Shown: positions 15,301 to 25,037, counted from the stretch's first letter. The stretch is DNA of 36,991 nucleotides from an uncultured Bacteroidota bacterium (GCA_902778925.1 CACYZN010000016.1:1-36991); one strand, 5' to 3'. Numbers and translations are program-made. Notes: generated by a model not told the origin, from the sequence alone.

Positions 15301-18300
15301 CCACCTGCGACTCGGGCAACTTCGTAGCTTGTCTCTATGCCGTCAAAGGTTTCTTATGCGCCGACGAAGACGACGCCTTGCTGGCCAAAGTGAGCCACCT
15401 CATAGACCAGACCGACTTCACCAAGCTTTACAACCCCGAACTAGATGTATTCAGTATCGGATATGACTCGGGCAACTACACCCTCCTACCCTACCACTAC
15501 AACAACTTCGCCTCCGAAGCTCGTCTCACATCATTCCTCACCATTGCCCAGGGTGACGCCCCCTACAAGCACTGGTTCTGTCTGGATAAGACTCTGGTGC
15601 AATACAAGGGCTACAAAGGTGTGGCCTCATGGTATGGTACATTGTTCGAATACTTCATGCCACTCATCTTCCTGCCCACATACAAGCATACGCTGATGGA
15701 CGAGACCTACAGTTTTGCCATCCGTGCGCAAAAGGCATTCATAAAAGAGAAGAGCTTGCCTTGGGGTATCTCGGAGACTGCATACAACGAGCTCGACGAT
15801 GCGCAAAACTACAAATACCACGCATTCGGAGTGCCGTACCTGAAGTTCCAGAACACAACACCAGACCGCATTGTCATATCACCCTATAGTTCATTGATGA
15901 CCATTGGCATTGATGACCGAGCCGTATACGAAAACATGCAACGGTTTAAAGCCATAGGCATGTACGACGAGTACGGTTTCTTTGAGAGTTATGATGAAGA
16001 AGACCATGTGCCAGTTCGCGCACACTATGCCCACCACCAGGGAATGATATTGGCCTCACTAACCAACTATCTGGCTGGTCACTGTCTGCAACACTATTTC
16101 ATGCAAGACCCTGCAATGCGCAGCATGGAGACCCTGCTTAAAGAGAAGGCCCAGGTGAAACCATATATCGACCTGAAGGTTACGCAATACAAACGTTATC
16201 AATACAGCAAGGTGCAGACGGAGAGCGACGCACGCGACTTTGACACCATTGCCAATGTGCCTGAGATTGGCGTGGTGAGCAACGGACAATACACCGTACT
16301 GATGAACGACCGCGGCAGTGGCTTCTCGCGCTACAAAAACATCATGCTGAACCGATACCGCAAGATCTCGTCCGACCACTACGGAACATTTCTCTACATT
16401 CGCAACATTAAGCGCGACTGCATTTGGTCGAACACCTATGCACCACTCGACACAATGCCCGAGAGCTACCATGTGAGTTTTGCCAGTGACAAACTGAGTT
16501 ACCTGCGTGTAGACAATGGTATTGAAACCAAGACCGAGATTACGGTGCTGAAAGACCGTAGCGCCGAACTACGCCGTATCACCTTTACCAACAACAGCAA
16601 CGAAGACATAGACCTTGAGATTACAACCTATGGCGAGGTGTTGCTTACAACAGCTGCCGAGGACGAGAACCACAGAGTCTTCGCAGGCATGAAAGTCGAT
16701 TCAGAATACGACAGCAAACACGAAGCCTTGCTCTTCACACGTCCGGGCAGCAATGGAGACCGCTACTATCTGCTACACAAACTATGGGTAGAGAATACCG
16801 ACGAAACTGAACAGGATAACAACGAACTTGTCGAGTACGAGACATCGCGACTGAAGTTCCTGGGACGCGGCAACAGTTTGCGCCACGCCGACATCATAGA
16901 AAGTCGCCGCACTCTCACCGGTACCGTGGGCACCACTCTCGACCCCATCATGAGCATGCGTAGACGCCTGCACATATCACGGGGCAAGAAACTCGAGGCC
17001 TACATATTGGTAGGATATGCAAAAGCTCGCGAACAACTACTGCAACTTACCGAGCAGTACCAGAACCCTGTCGACGTAGAGCATGCCTTCAAGACCGCCT
17101 CGGTATTCAACAACATGCGCACCAGTCTATCGCTGCTCAAAGGTAGCCAGATGCGCCTATACAGCAACATATCCAAGTACATAGCACAGACTGCCACCAT
17201 CGACAATGGCAGAAACGAGATATTGGCCCGCAACACCCTTTCCCAGAGTGGGCTCTGGCGTTTTGGCATAAGTGGCGACTTGGCCATACTGCTGATGGAA
17301 ATCAACAGCATGGATCGTTCTGGAAATGCCAAAGAAATGCTGCGTGCCTTTGAGTACTACAAGGTACATGGCCTGCAACTTGACCTTGTCTTTATCAACG
17401 ACGCCCCTGCCAACGAACGCGAAGGGTTAACCCACTTCATCAAAGGGATGGCCAACACAGAACACCTCTGGGCAGAGCATAGTCCCAACGGCAAGGTGTA
17501 CGTGATAGACGGTGGCGACCTGAGCGAAGCCGAGCGCACACTGCTACACACGGTGGCCCGACTCACCTTCAACAGCGATAGCCGTATTGAAAGCCAACTG
17601 GCACAATGGGAAGCCGCCAACCAGCACTACCAAGACAAGATAGAGTACCCCGTCTTGAAGCCCAAACGCGACTTCCGCGTATGGAGCAATCTTGAGTTCT
17701 ACAACCAGTATGGCGGCTTCGACCACGACGGACGCGATTACGTGGTCACCAACACCAACACCCCCATGCCGTGGATCAATGTGATTGCCAACGAGCAGCA
17801 CTTCGGCTTCATTGTGAGTTCGACAATGGCAGGATTCACATTCGCCCACAATGCGCAACAATTCAAGCTCACTGGCTGGAGCAACGATATTGTGCGCGAC
17901 AACGCCAGCGAGATGCTACTCATCAACAAGCACCAATTCATGCCAGCCACAGCACGCCACAGCCAAGGTTGGTCTGCTTTCGACGCCGAATACGACGACC
18001 TTGAAGTGAAAGTACGTGTATTCGTAGCCATGGACAAACCAGAGAAGTACTACCAGATAAAAATAGCCAATAAGCTTGCTGCACCACAGGACGTCCAGCT
18101 CGACATGGTCTACAAACTCGTCCTCGGCATGTGCGAAGAAACCTCAGCACGCTATCTGTACTCGGAGTGGGACGAGGCCTCCAACAGTTTGTTGGTGAGG
18201 AATGTCTATCACCCCATCTACCACGACCAGACCCTATGCCTTACCGCCACCATACCGCTCACAGATGTATCCATCGTCTACCCCAACCGCAAACGTCTCG

Positions 18301-19934
18301 GACTCACGCTGAACATCCCGGCCAACAGCGAGAAAGAACTGGCCTATGTGATTAAAGTGTGCAACCAGTCCGACATGCCTGGCAAGACCGAGAGCCTTAC
18401 AATCCCTGCCATCAACGCCGAGTTCGACAAGGTGGTGGCCTACTGGGACGACAAGCTATCGCACATACAGGTAGATACTCCCGACCGCTCGCTGAACCAC
18501 ATGCTGAACCGCTGGTATCTATACCAAGTGTATGCCTCACGACTCTTTGCCCGCGCCGGTTTCTATCAGGTGGGCGGCGCCACAGGCTTCCGCGACCAAC
18601 TGCAGGATGTGATGAGCTTGCTCTACAGCAACCCCGAATACACCCGCCGACAGATATTGGACCACGCTGCGCACCAGTTTGCCGAAGGCGATGTGCTGCA
18701 CTGGTGGCACGAGAGCATGCACCTCGGTGCCCGCACCACGTTCAGCGACGACTACCTATGGCTCGTCTTCGTTACCTATCAGTATGTCAACGTGACCGGC
18801 GACACCACCATCCTCACCGAACAGGTGCCTTTCTGCAACGCCGACCAGCTTGCCTCCGGCGAGGCTGAACGCGGCGTAACCTACAATACCAACACCTCGA
18901 ACACCGCCCCCCTCTACGAACACCTCAAGCGGTCTGTCAACCGCTCTATGTCGCGCATAGGCACCCACGGCCTGCCTCTTATGGGCTGCGGCGACTGGAA
19001 CGATGGCATGTCGACCGTGGGCGTCGGCGGCAAAGGCGAGAGCGTATGGGTGGCATTCTTCCTCGCCGACCTGCTGCCCAAGATGGAAACCCTGACTCAG
19101 ATGACGCCCAACGCAGACCTCTCCTATTGCGAAGAGCTATCATCGTTCCGCACCCGACTGGTCGACGCCATACAACGGTCGGCCTGGGACGGCGCCTGGT
19201 TCCTGCGTGCCTATTTCGACAACGGCACCGCCATGGGCAGCCGCAACAACATAGAATGTCAGATAGACCTCATCTCGCAGGCCTGGAGTATATTGACCGA
19301 TGTAGCCACCCCGGAACAGAAGCTGTCGGTGATGCGGGAGACCGACAACCGTCTGGTCAACCGCGAGCACGAAATCATACAACTGCTCACCCCTGCCTTC
19401 CACAACTCCAGCCCCTCGCCGGGCTACATCATGAACTACCCGATAGGGGTGCGCGAAAACGGTGGCCAGTACACCCACGGCGCCATGTGGTACATCATGG
19501 CCAAACTGAAAGAGAGTACGGTCGACACAAAACTCGCCGACGAAGCCTATTACCTCTACTCCATCATCAACCCCATACACCGAACCCACTCGCTGGCCGA
19601 TGTGTTGAAGTACAAGGTGGAGCCCTACTGCATGGCTGCCGACATCTACAGCAATCCGCAGCACCCCGGGCGCGGCGGATGGACCTGGTACACCGGCTCG
19701 GCCTCCTGGGCCTACAAGACCGGCATAGAGAACATACTCGGCCTGCAGAAGCATGGCGACACCCTTGTGGTCGACCCGCGCGTGCCTACCGACTGGTCCG
19801 AGTTCACCATCCGCTACCGCTACGGCAGCACCATGTACATCATACACTGCGAGCGCAAACCCAGCAGTGCCACCATCAACCAGCTGCAACTGGTCGACGA
19901 CGGCCACGAGCACCAGATAACCGTTACGATATAA
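12360..19934 (+). CDS. Cyclic beta-1,2-glucan synthase-like protein (NdvB type, GT84 + GH94)
   Basis: A 2524-residue membrane protein laid out like Brucella/Agrobacterium cyclic glucan synthase. Order: N-terminal helical region (1-255); two membrane helices (about 260-318); GT84 domain with [14 protein letters not shown] (about 490-503) and [12 protein letters not shown]; two further helix clusters (about 684-730 and 815-860); a glycoamylase-like helical domain (from about 920); beta-sandwich domains; and a C-terminal GH94 phosphorylase-like (alpha/alpha)6 barrel with the acid motif CGDWNDGMS (about 2209-2217) and [15 protein letters not shown]. Family enzymes polymerise UDP-glucose and trim chain length before cyclisation. 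GEWRVEKS near residue 65 is encoded by degenerate 7-bp repeats (12534-12568). It has its own promoter; the next frame starts 2 bp after the stop. Confidence 0.9.
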   Translation: MGKIYNLFKESLVAVTDYYMLLVEETKSERLVGSTNEWVLDNYYMISEQEKVMKVELKSVEKGEWRVEKSRIQVLWNLLESYLRRCHFQVDKALLFRYLTQVQQRQKDYLSYPEVTALLPLAKAVLISELAALCRRLDEQKAYLFQPTDKSQADMEYLNKAAMDNLLMMNIFNSLKKLTKLPMAELLDAVSFSERMLKGEKADMYDQMQDKTKEDYRGKVVRLCRKQKAKEYDFVKKLVATADERGEHVGWQLFPPKRWNARAHLYITIVVLASLTLAFGFAACGTWNTGLSWITAVLTVIMCVPMSQVVIDLFNWLLGKLHHPTGTFKLKFKDGLIPDEYTTMVIMPTILKNKAKVEELLGVLEVYYLSNLNRGSGHNFSAAHGQNLYYTLVGDAAAYKEEDAPWDDEVVEAGLAKVKELNEKYGAPIFNFVYRRRAWSDGERTWLGHERKRGAILHFNDLILGQTSEADKQKRFRCETISQHDYSIKFIITLDTDTELVLYSAQKLIGAMAHPLNQAVLSPDGRRVDRGYGIMQPRVNVDVEVTNKSRYAQLMAGLGGLDVYTTASFELYQDIFNEGSFCGKGIYDLRVFQQVLKGTFPENLILSHDLLEGCHIRCGLINDVEVFDDNPSNYIDDAKRHHRWTRGDWQIISWLGRRVRNERGERVKNQVNTIGRWKIFDNLRRSMLSLALMVVLMIGFSGLVNIHPVWFLVAALVAVASPIVFFIIGQITTLPRIGKRYKYYMTLMRGFRVIFYRSLVQFALLPKEAWMYTDAAIRACYRMWFSHRDLLAWITSDEAAKSTKGTLGDYLGKFWFNYVASAVLVALFAIGFGNWVDLAALLFCVVVWCAAPFIMYRLGKKFPQDKKSLNEKETEEVRQLAKDTWHFFDSLITEENNWLVPDNYQVGREPLTDYKTSPTNIGYSLTAVISAAELGFITHKEAIQRLEHIIDTVMQLEKWNGHLFNWYSVSTLKALPNFFISTCDSGNFVACLYAVKGFLCADEDDALLAKVSHLIDQTDFTKLYNPELDVFSIGYDSGNYTLLPYHYNNFASEARLTSFLTIAQGDAPYKHWFCLDKTLVQYKGYKGVASWYGTLFEYFMPLIFLPTYKHTLMDETYSFAIRAQKAFIKEKSLPWGISETAYNELDDAQNYKYHAFGVPYLKFQNTTPDRIVISPYSSLMTIGIDDRAVYENMQRFKAIGMYDEYGFFESYDEEDHVPVRAHYAHHQGMILASLTNYLAGHCLQHYFMQDPAMRSMETLLKEKAQVKPYIDLKVTQYKRYQYSKVQTESDARDFDTIANVPEIGVVSNGQYTVLMNDRGSGFSRYKNIMLNRYRKISSDHYGTFLYIRNIKRDCIWSNTYAPLDTMPESYHVSFASDKLSYLRVDNGIETKTEITVLKDRSAELRRITFTNNSNEDIDLEITTYGEVLLTTAAEDENHRVFAGMKVDSEYDSKHEALLFTRPGSNGDRYYLLHKLWVENTDETEQDNNELVEYETSRLKFLGRGNSLRHADIIESRRTLTGTVGTTLDPIMSMRRRLHISRGKKLEAYILVGYAKAREQLLQLTEQYQNPVDVEHAFKTASVFNNMRTSLSLLKGSQMRLYSNISKYIAQTATIDNGRNEILARNTLSQSGLWRFGISGDLAILLMEINSMDRSGNAKEMLRAFEYYKVHGLQLDLVFINDAPANEREGLTHFIKGMANTEHLWAEHSPNGKVYVIDGGDLSEAERTLLHTVARLTFNSDSRIESQLAQWEAANQHYQDKIEYPVLKPKRDFRVWSNLEFYNQYGGFDHDGRDYVVTNTNTPMPWINVIANEQHFGFIVSSTMAGFTFAHNAQQFKLTGWSNDIVRDNASEMLLINKHQFMPATARHSQGWSAFDAEYDDLEVKVRVFVAMDKPEKYYQIKIANKLAAPQDVQLDMVYKLVLGMCEETSARYLYSEWDEASNSLLVRNVYHPIYHDQTLCLTATIPLTDVSIVYPNRKRLGLTLNIPANSEKELAYVIKVCNQSDMPGKTESLTIPAINAEFDKVVAYWDDKLSHIQVDTPDRSLNHMLNRWYLYQVYASRLFARAGFYQVGGATGFRDQLQDVMSLLYSNPEYTRRQILDHAAHQFAEGDVLHWWHESMHLGARTTFSDDYLWLVFVTYQYVNVTGDTTILTEQVPFCNADQLASGEAERGVTYNTNTSNTAPLYEHLKRSVNRSMSRIGTHGLPLMGCGDWNDGMSTVGVGGKGESVWVAFFLADLLPKMETLTQMTPNADLSYCEELSSFRTRLVDAIQRSAWDGAWFLRAYFDNGTAMGSRNNIECQIDLISQAWSILTDVATPEQKLSVMRETDNRLVNREHEIIQLLTPAFHNSSPSPGYIMNYPIGVRENGGQYTHGAMWYIMAKLKESTVDTKLADEAYYLYSIINPIHRTHSLADVLKYKVEPYCMAADIYSNPQHPGRGGWTWYTGSASWAYKTGIENILGLQKHGDTLVVDPRVPTDWSEFTIRYRYGSTMYIIHCERKPSSATINQLQLVDDGHEHQITVTI
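12534..12568 (+). repeat. Degenerate heptamer array inside glucan synthase gene
   Basis: Five 7-bp units (AGTGTGG, AAAAAGG, CGAATGG, AGAGTTG, AGAAGAG) related to AGAGTGG. They encode the hydrophilic stretch [10 protein letters not shown], which shares GEWRVE with the insert in IspG. The units are more decayed than elsewhere, suggesting an older insertion. Confidence 0.5.
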
Positions 19935-19936
19935 GA

Positions 19937-20242
19937 ATGGCCTACAAACTGTCCACCGAGGAGATGCACCGGCTCTCGGTCGCCGAATTCAGGGCAAGCA
20001 ACAAGCTACCCCTCACCGTTGTGCTCGACAATGTGCGGTCGCAAAACAACATCGGTTCGGTATTCCGCACCGCCGACGCCTTCCGCGTGGAGCACATAGC
20101 CTTGTGCGGCATCAGCCCTGAGAGTGCCGTGGGCCTAATCGTCAACGGCTACGCGAAGGACGTGTTGAAGAAGTTGCCGATGGAGTTTGCCGTGGAGGCG
20201 CAGAAGCTGCTGTCGATCAGTCTGGAGGGTAGTGTAGGATGA
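19937..20242 (+). pseudogene. Chimeric remnant: trmH 5' end joined to sufB 3' end
   Basis: A 101-codon frame in two parts. Residues 1-59 match the N-terminus of the trmH-type protein encoded at 21096: both have [28 protein letters not shown] and [13 protein letters not shown]. Residues about 60-101 leave that family and match the C-terminus of SufB, the iron-sulfur scaffold: [19 protein letters not shown] and [17 protein letters not shown], compared with E. coli SufB ending in VEAQKLLAISLEHSVG. The junction lies at GCGGCATCA, a sequence compatible with both parents. The frame stays open, but neither half contains an active site. It starts 2 bp after the glucan synthase stop. Interpreted as a deletion scar. 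Confidence 0.85.
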
Positions 20243-20271
20243 GATGTTACACATATGATAGGTGAAATAAC

Positions 20272-21099
20272 ATGATGAATTCTAAATGGACAATGTTGTT
20301 CTCTGCGGTGTTGTTGCTGGCTGCGTGTCGAAGCAATGATGGTGATTGTCAGTATCAGAACTACCGTTTCAAAGACAGCACGTTGGAAAAGCAGGTGGCC
20401 GAGGTCGTCGAAGCAATGGATGTGCCAGACAGTGTGCTGTTGGCAATAGAGGATCATTTTGTGGACGGATGGGATACTTTTTATTCTCTGCCTGTTATTG
20501 GTACCTATCATCCGGAATACCACTATGAGGTTGACAACCGCACCTATGCGGAAAGAACGGTTGGGGTGGTGGAGATTGCGGGCCACAGGTGCATGATAAT
20601 CGACTCGGGATTCATAGATTCCGATTATTTAGAAAAAACAGCGGGCAGAACAGCTATTGAGATAAGAGCCAGCCTCCCTGACAACGACGAGAGCATCCAT
20701 GAAGAGGAAGTGCACTATCTCTTTTTGGATTCGCTGGGGCATGTGGCGAAGGACAGCGCGGCAATCAATAGCAATTCGGCAATGTTTTTTGATGTCTGCT
20801 ATAGAGTTGTCGAGAACGATCCGGAGTTTCCCGGTGGGCAGGACTCGCTACGGGCTTTTATGGAACGCAACCTGCGCAATCCACGACAGGTGGAGGGGAA
20901 GGTGTATGTGCGGTTTATTGTGGAGCGTAACGGGCGGATGAAGAACCTCGAAGTGATTCATGGCATAGACGAAGAGACCGACGAGGAGGTATTGAGAGTG
21001 ATGCGATTGATGCCACGCTGGATACCTGGACGCCAGCGCGACAAACTTGCCCGTGTGTGGGTATATTATCCAGTCAAGATCAGCCCTACAGAACAATGA
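20272..21099 (+). CDS. Lipoprotein with TonB C-terminal domain
   Basis: A 275-residue predicted lipoprotein; two adjacent ATGs make 20272 or 20275 possible starts. The signal peptide ends in the lipobox LLLAAC, with Cys at about residue 19. The middle (20-180) is acidic and unrecognised. Residues about 185-272 form a TonB C-terminal (TonB_C) domain: ENDPEFPGGQDSLRAFMERN, VRFIVERNGRMKNLEVIHG, VLRVMRLMPRWIPGRQRDK, VWVYYPVKI. It lacks the N-terminal anchor and Pro-rich spacer of energising TonB proteins, so it is probably a cell-envelope protein that borrows the fold. A second protein of the same type lies at 35825-36583. The stop overlaps the next start (ATGA). Confidence 0.82.
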   Translation: MMNSKWTMLFSAVLLLAACRSNDGDCQYQNYRFKDSTLEKQVAEVVEAMDVPDSVLLAIEDHFVDGWDTFYSLPVIGTYHPEYHYEVDNRTYAERTVGVVEIAGHRCMIIDSGFIDSDYLEKTAGRTAIEIRASLPDNDESIHEEEVHYLFLDSLGHVAKDSAAINSNSAMFFDVCYRVVENDPEFPGGQDSLRAFMERNLRNPRQVEGKVYVRFIVERNGRMKNLEVIHGIDEETDEEVLRVMRLMPRWIPGRQRDKLARVWVYYPVKISPTEQ

Positions 21100-21644
21100 C
21101 ACACAAGCTGACAACCGAGGAGATGCACCGCCTGACGGTGGAGGAGTTCCGCGAGAGCGAGAAACTGCCGCTGACGGTGGTGCTCGACAATGTGCGGTCG
21201 CTGAATAATATCGGGTCGGTGTTCCGCACGAGCGACGCTTTCCGTGTGGAGCACATAGCCCTGTGCGGCATCACGGCTACGCCGCCGCACCGCGAGATAC
21301 ACAAGACGGCCCTCGGCGCCGAGGAGAGCGTGGCGTGGAGCTACCACGAGGACACCGCCGAGTGCGTGCGTGCTCTCAAGGAGCAGGGCTACAAGGTGTA
21401 TGCCGTGGAGATAGCGCACGACAGTGTTAAATTAGGAATGAGTAATGAGGAATTAGGAATTGAGGGACAACCTGTCGCTATTGTATTTGGTAATGAGTTG
21501 GAAGGTGTGCGAGAGGATGTGATGGAGCTCTGCGACGGCTTTCTCGAGATACCACAGACGGGCACTAAGCACTCGCTCAACGTCAGCTGCGCTGCCGCCA
21601 TCGTCATCTGGGAGATGTTTAAGCAGCTAAGAGTTAATAGTTAA
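21096..21644 (+). CDS. TrmH-family RNA 2'-O-methyltransferase
   Basis: A 182-residue SpoU-type enzyme, catalytic domain only. Motif 1 is [13 protein letters not shown], motif 2 IVFGNELEGV and motif 3 IPQTGTKHSLNVSCAAAIVIWE. The start at 21096 overlaps the stop of the TonB-domain lipoprotein by 4 bp. Between motifs 1 and 2 the stretch KLGMSNEELGIEG is encoded by five AT-rich 7-bp units (21429-21464) with a base composition unlike the rest of the gene. The last codons (LRVNS, then stop) are also repeat-encoded by a second array. The tRNA or rRNA target is not known. The first 59 codons have a diverged copy in the chimera at 19937. Confidence 0.88.
   Translation: MTHKLTTEEMHRLTVEEFRESEKLPLTVVLDNVRSLNNIGSVFRTSDAFRVEHIALCGITATPPHREIHKTALGAEESVAWSYHEDTAECVRALKEQGYKVYAVEIAHDSVKLGMSNEELGIEGQPVAIVFGNELEGVREDVMELCDGFLEIPQTGTKHSLNVSCAAAIVIWEMFKQLRVNS
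21429..21464 (+). repeat. AT-rich heptamer array inside trmH-type gene
   Basis: Units AAATTAG, GAATGAG, TAATGAG, GAATTAG and GAATTGAG (the last with one extra base). It is a compositional island in a GC-rich gene. It is translated as KLGMSNEELGIEG, in a position where a surface loop is expected. Confidence 0.7.
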
Positions 21645-21655
21645 GAATTAAGAGT
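21628..21655 (+). repeat. Heptamer array TAAGAGT x4 at trmH 3' end
   Basis: TAAGAGT, TAATAGT, TAAGAAT and TAAGAGT in perfect phase. The third unit supplies the stop codon of the trmH-type gene. The next gene starts 2 bp after the array, at 21657-21659. Confidence 0.75.
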
Positions 21656-21656
21656 T

Positions 21657-22013
21657 ATGACCAAAGAAGAACGTATGGAGAAAGCCCGCGCACTCCACAA
21701 GCAGGGCTGCAACTGCTGCCAGTCGGTGGTGATGGCCTATGCCGACCGGTTGCCTATCGAAGCCAAAGACGCCATGAATGTGGCCGCTCCCTTCGGTCGC
21801 GGCCTCGCCGGCACCCGCGAGGTGTGCGGCTGCGTCAGCGGCATGGCTATGGTCTGTGGCCTCACCGGCCACAACACCGACGTGCGCCCGCTGATAGAGA
21901 AGTTCCGCGCCGAAGAGGGCGACATAGTCTGCGGACGCCTGCTGGCACAGGGCAAGAAGCCCTGCGGCGAGATGGTGGCCGACGCCGCCGGCCTGCTGGC
22001 CGAAATTGTATGA
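21657..22013 (+). CDS. C_GCAxxG_C_C family protein
   Basis: A 118-residue cysteine-rich protein of the family named for its cysteine pattern, found mostly in anaerobes and thought to be a redox or metal-binding protein. Visible cysteines: C18, C20 and C21 in KQGCNCCQSVV, C57/C59 in REVCGCVSG, C67 in MVCGLTG, and two more in the C-terminal half (DIVCGR, KPCGEM). The Gly-rich centre FGRGLAGTREVCGC is typical. It begins 12 bp after the trmH-type gene and probably shares its transcript. Its biochemical role is unproven in the family. Confidence 0.85.
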   Translation: MTKEERMEKARALHKQGCNCCQSVVMAYADRLPIEAKDAMNVAAPFGRGLAGTREVCGCVSGMAMVCGLTGHNTDVRPLIEKFRAEEGDIVCGRLLAQGKKPCGEMVADAAGLLAEIV

Positions 22014-22025
22014 AGAACCATTGCC

Positions 22026-22056
22026 TTAACTACCTAACTACTGTCTACTTAACTAC
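22026..22056 (+). repeat. 7-8 bp tandem array upstream of HD gene
   Basis: TTAACTAC, CTAACTAC, TGTCTAC and TTAACTAC, alternating 7 and 8 bp, fill most of the short space between the C_GCAxxG_C_C gene and the HD gene start at 22065. Confidence 0.55.
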
Positions 22057-22064
22057 CGATTAGT

Positions 22065-23177
22065 ATGCCCAAACGCAAGATAATCAACGACCCAGTATAT
22101 GACGGGTTCTTGAGTGTCGACGACCCTGTGATACTGCAGGTCATCGAGCACCCCTACTTCCAGCGCCAGCGCCGCATCAAGCAGCTGGGCTTGACCTACC
22201 TGGTGTACCCCGGCGCCATGCACACTCGCTTCAGCCACATGCTCGGCGCACTGAATCTGATGAAAAGGGCGCTCGATGTACTGAAGCTGAAGGGTGTGGA
22301 GATAACCGACGACGAGTGTCGTGGGGCCAAGCTGGCTATCCTGCTGCACGACATCGGCCACGGCCCCTTCTCGCACACATCCGAGCGGGTGCTGGTCGAC
22401 GTGCCGCACGAGGAGATTACGCTACTGATGATGAAGCGTATCAATGAAGAAATGAATGGTGCGCTTGACACAGCCATTGCCATCTTCTCCAACACCTACC
22501 ACAAGCATTTCCTCCACCAGCTGGTCTCCAGCCAGCTCGACATGGACCGCCTCGACTACCTGGGGCGCGACTCGTTCTTCACTGGCGTCAGCGAGGGTAT
22601 CGTGGGCACCGACCGCATCATCAGCATGCTTAATGTGCACGACGACGAGCTGGTGGTTGACGAGAAGGGCATCTATAGCGTGGAGAAGTTCATCATCAGC
22701 CGCCGCCTGATGTACTGGCAGGTGTATATGCACAAGACCGTCATCGCCGCCGACCAGTTGTTGCTCGGCATCCTGCGGCGGGCCCGCGACCTTGATGTTT
22801 CACCTTTCACCTTTCACCTCTCACCTTTTGACCTCGACCGCTTTGCCGAGGTGGACGACGACGACGTGATGGTGGCCGTGAAGCACTGGCAGCACTCGGA
22901 CGACGAGATTCTGAGCACCCTCTGTCGCAATCTGGTCAACCGTCGTCTGCCGGCCATCCGGTTCAGCAACGAGCCATTCGAAGGTGTCGAATGCGACTAC
23001 TTCCACGGTACCGGCGAACTGCACAACCGCTCCTACGACTTCAACGACCAAGAGATTAAGGTCCTCTATAAAGACGGCCGCTGCCTGCCTATCAGCGAGG
23101 CCAGCGACCAGCTCGACCGCCATTTCCTGGAGAAGCAAGTAACCAAATATTATCATTATTTTCCGAAAGAACAATGA
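22065..23177 (+). CDS. HD-domain phosphohydrolase (SAMHD1/dGTPase-like)
   Basis: A 370-residue metal-dependent hydrolase. The H...HD...D ligands are visible: H53/H58 in AMHTRFSHMLGAL, H95-D96 in LLHDIGHGPFSH and the Asp in LDMDRLDYLGRD. This layout is that of the YdhJ/SAMHD1-like group, whose members act on deoxynucleotide triphosphates or other phosphoesters; the substrate here is not assigned. Near residues 246-254 SPFTFHLSPF interrupts the sequence. It is encoded by four TTTCACC-type 7-bp units (22798-22825) at a poorly conserved region between helices. The gene is followed 38 bp later by mpl. Confidence 0.87.
   Translation: MPKRKIINDPVYDGFLSVDDPVILQVIEHPYFQRQRRIKQLGLTYLVYPGAMHTRFSHMLGALNLMKRALDVLKLKGVEITDDECRGAKLAILLHDIGHGPFSHTSERVLVDVPHEEITLLMMKRINEEMNGALDTAIAIFSNTYHKHFLHQLVSSQLDMDRLDYLGRDSFFTGVSEGIVGTDRIISMLNVHDDELVVDEKGIYSVEKFIISRRLMYWQVYMHKTVIAADQLLLGILRRARDLDVSPFTFHLSPFDLDRFAEVDDDDVMVAVKHWQHSDDEILSTLCRNLVNRRLPAIRFSNEPFEGVECDYFHGTGELHNRSYDFNDQEIKVLYKDGRCLPISEASDQLDRHFLEKQVTKYYHYFPKEQ
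22798..22825 (+). repeat. Heptamer array TTTCACC x4 inside HD gene
   Basis: TTTCACC, TTTCACC, TTTCACC and TCTCACC, followed by a degenerate TTTTGACC. The array reads in frame as FTFHLSPF. The reverse complement (GGTGAAA) would contain TGA, so only this orientation can be tolerated in a gene. Confidence 0.85.
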
Positions 23178-23215
23178 CCCCCGTAAGGGGTGGCGAACAC
23201 CTTAAAATAAAAAAT

Positions 23216-24598
23216 ATGAAAGTGAGCAAAGTACACTTTATAGCTATAGGCGGCAGCGCCATGCATAATCTGGCCATCGCGCTGTGCCAGAAAGGGATTA
23301 CCGTCACGGGAAGTGACGACGAGATATTCGACCCGGCGAAGAGTCGGCTGGAGAAGTACGGCCTGCTGCCGGAGTCGTTCGGCTGGCATCCGGAGAGGAT
23401 TACCAAAGATCTGGACGCTGTGGTGCTGGGTATGCATGCTAGGATAGACAATCCAGAGCTATTAAGGGCGCAGGAGTTGGGGCTGAAGATATATAGCTAT
23501 CCAGAATATCTCTACGAGCAGAGCAAGGACAAGCTGCGCATCGTGGTGGGCGGTTCGCATGGCAAGACGACGACGACGGCGATGATACTGCACGTGCTGG
23601 CGCATTGCGGCATCGAGGCCGACTATATGGTGGGCGCGCAGCTCAAGGGCTTCGAGGTGATGGTGCGCTTGAGTCACACCGCCAAGGTGATGGTCATCGA
23701 AGGCGACGAATACCTGACCTCGCCCATCGACCGCCGCCCCAAGTTCCACCTCTACAAGCCCAACGTGGCCATCATCACCGGCATCGAGTGGGACCACATC
23801 AATGTCTTCCCGACGTTCGACATCTACCGCGAGCAGTTCAGCAAGTTCATAGACCTCATCGAGCCTTTTCCGCACGGGGCCGGTCTGTCGGACTCCACAG
23901 GAGTCCTCATATATTGCGACGAGGACAAGGAGGTGCACCGCGTGGCGGTGGAGAACCAGCGCACAGATATACAGAAGCTGCCGTATGTCTGCCCCGAGCA
24001 TAGGGTGGTGGGCGGTGTGACCGAGCTCGGTCACACCAAGCTGCGCATCTTCGGTCACCACAACCTGCTCAACCTCACCGCTGCACGGCTGGCTTGCCGC
24101 CAGGTGGGTGTGACGGACGAGCAGTTCGACGAGGCCATCAGCACCTTCGAGGGGGCCTCGAAGCGCCTGGAGCTGGTTAAGAAGAACGACAGCTGCGCGG
24201 TGTATAAGGACTTCGCCCATGCGCCGTCGAAGTTGCGCGCCACCATCCACGCCATGCGTGAGCAGTACCCCGACCGCCGGCTGGTGGCCTGCATGGAGCT
24301 GCACACCTTCAGCTCGCTGACGCAGGAGTTCCTGCAGCAGTACGCCCACTCGATGGACGAGGCCGACGTGCGCTATGTCTATTTCAGCCAGCACGCCCTG
24401 CAGCTCAAGAAGCTGCCGCCCCTCAACCCCGAGGAGGTAAAGAAAGCATTTGGAGGCAATGTGGAGGTCTTCACCGACAGCACCGCGATGGTGACCAAGG
24501 TGAAGGCGATGGAATGGAAGAACGCCAACCTGCTGATGATGAGTAGCGGCAACTTCGACGGCATCGACTTCGCACAGCTGGCCGACGAGATAATATAA
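23216..24598 (+). CDS. mpl: UDP-MurNAc:L-Ala-gamma-D-Glu-meso-DAP ligase
   Basis: A 460-residue Mur-ligase-family enzyme that attaches recycled murein tripeptide to UDP-MurNAc in the cytoplasm. The N-terminus HFIAIGGSAMHNLAIALCQKG is characteristic of Mpl. The ATP-binding loop VVGGSHGKTTTTAMI is at about residues 110-124, IEGDEYLTSPIDRRPKF follows, and the C-terminal ligase domain contains DFAHAPSKLRATIHAM. The start at 23216 is preferred because it matches known Mpl proteins; an in-frame ATG at 23174 would overlap the HD gene stop. Length fits the family (about 450-460). meso-DAP peptidoglycan is consistent with Bacteroidales. Confidence 0.93.
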   Translation: MKVSKVHFIAIGGSAMHNLAIALCQKGITVTGSDDEIFDPAKSRLEKYGLLPESFGWHPERITKDLDAVVLGMHARIDNPELLRAQELGLKIYSYPEYLYEQSKDKLRIVVGGSHGKTTTTAMILHVLAHCGIEADYMVGAQLKGFEVMVRLSHTAKVMVIEGDEYLTSPIDRRPKFHLYKPNVAIITGIEWDHINVFPTFDIYREQFSKFIDLIEPFPHGAGLSDSTGVLIYCDEDKEVHRVAVENQRTDIQKLPYVCPEHRVVGGVTELGHTKLRIFGHHNLLNLTAARLACRQVGVTDEQFDEAISTFEGASKRLELVKKNDSCAVYKDFAHAPSKLRATIHAMREQYPDRRLVACMELHTFSSLTQEFLQQYAHSMDEADVRYVYFSQHALQLKKLPPLNPEEVKKAFGGNVEVFTDSTAMVTKVKAMEWKNANLLMMSSGNFDGIDFAQLADEII

Positions 24599-24610
24599 AA
24601 CATGAATCCC

Positions 24611-24658
24611 CACGAATTATTCATAAATTAATTAATGGTTAATTGATGGTAATTCGTG
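24611..24658 (+). terminator. Inverted repeat downstream of mpl
   Basis: CACGAATTA (24611-24619) pairs perfectly with TAATTCGTG (24650-24658) around an AT-rich 30-nt loop that itself contains TTAATTAA. It begins 13 bp past the mpl stop. There is no strong U-run after the stem, so the terminator assignment is tentative. Confidence 0.4.
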
Positions 24659-24674
24659 TAAAAACACAAATGAC

Positions 24675-25037
24675 ATGGCACAATTTGAAATAGGCGACAA
24701 AGTGAAGTTCCTCAACTCCGTGGGAGGGGGAATCGTAAAGAAGATACAGGGCGGACAGGTGTTTGTCGAGGACGAGAGCGGCTTCGACATGCCGTTTGCG
24801 CCCAATGAGCTGATACGTATGGCCGACCAAGGCAAGGTGGGGCAGGTGTTCAATGATGAGACCATCGGCCAGAGCGCCGAGCAGAAGGCCAAGCAGGAGC
24901 ACCGCGAGCCCACGCAGCTAGAGCTGATAGAGGAGAACCGCCGTCTCCGCAGCCAGAACGCCAACCTGCAGGACCAGATAAAGCAGCTCAAGAGTCAGAT
25001 ATTGAGTCTGCAGAGGACCATTGCCCGCATATCGTAG
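24675..25037 (+). CDS. DUF2027-like N-terminal domain with coiled coil
   Basis: A 120-residue protein. Residues 1-52 (FEIGDKVKFLNSVGGGIVKK, then FVEDESGFDMPFAPNELI) resemble the N-terminal SH3-like part of Bacteroidetes DUF2027/Smr proteins, which normally continue with a Smr domain. Here the Smr domain is absent, and residues about 75-118 form a Gln/Leu-rich coiled coil (LIEENRRLRSQNANLQDQI). It may be a stand-alone binding module that dimerises. No signal peptide is present. The following 300 bp contain no gene, only the 41-bp repeats. Confidence 0.7.
   Translation: MAQFEIGDKVKFLNSVGGGIVKKIQGGQVFVEDESGFDMPFAPNELIRMADQGKVGQVFNDETIGQSAEQKAKQEHREPTQLELIEENRRLRSQNANLQDQIKQLKSQILSLQRTIARIS

Noticed and set aside
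19937-20242. Functional short TrmH paralogue
   Set aside because: SPOUT motifs 2 and 3, needed for SAM binding and knot formation, are absent, and the C-terminal part belongs to SufB.
23178-23215. Small hairpins ACCCC/GGGGT and GGTG/CACC before mpl
   Set aside because: Stems of 4-5 bp are too short to separate from chance in this sequence.
23462-24613. 383-codon minus-strand open frame
   Set aside because: Exact antisense of mpl, with no motif; mpl is certain.
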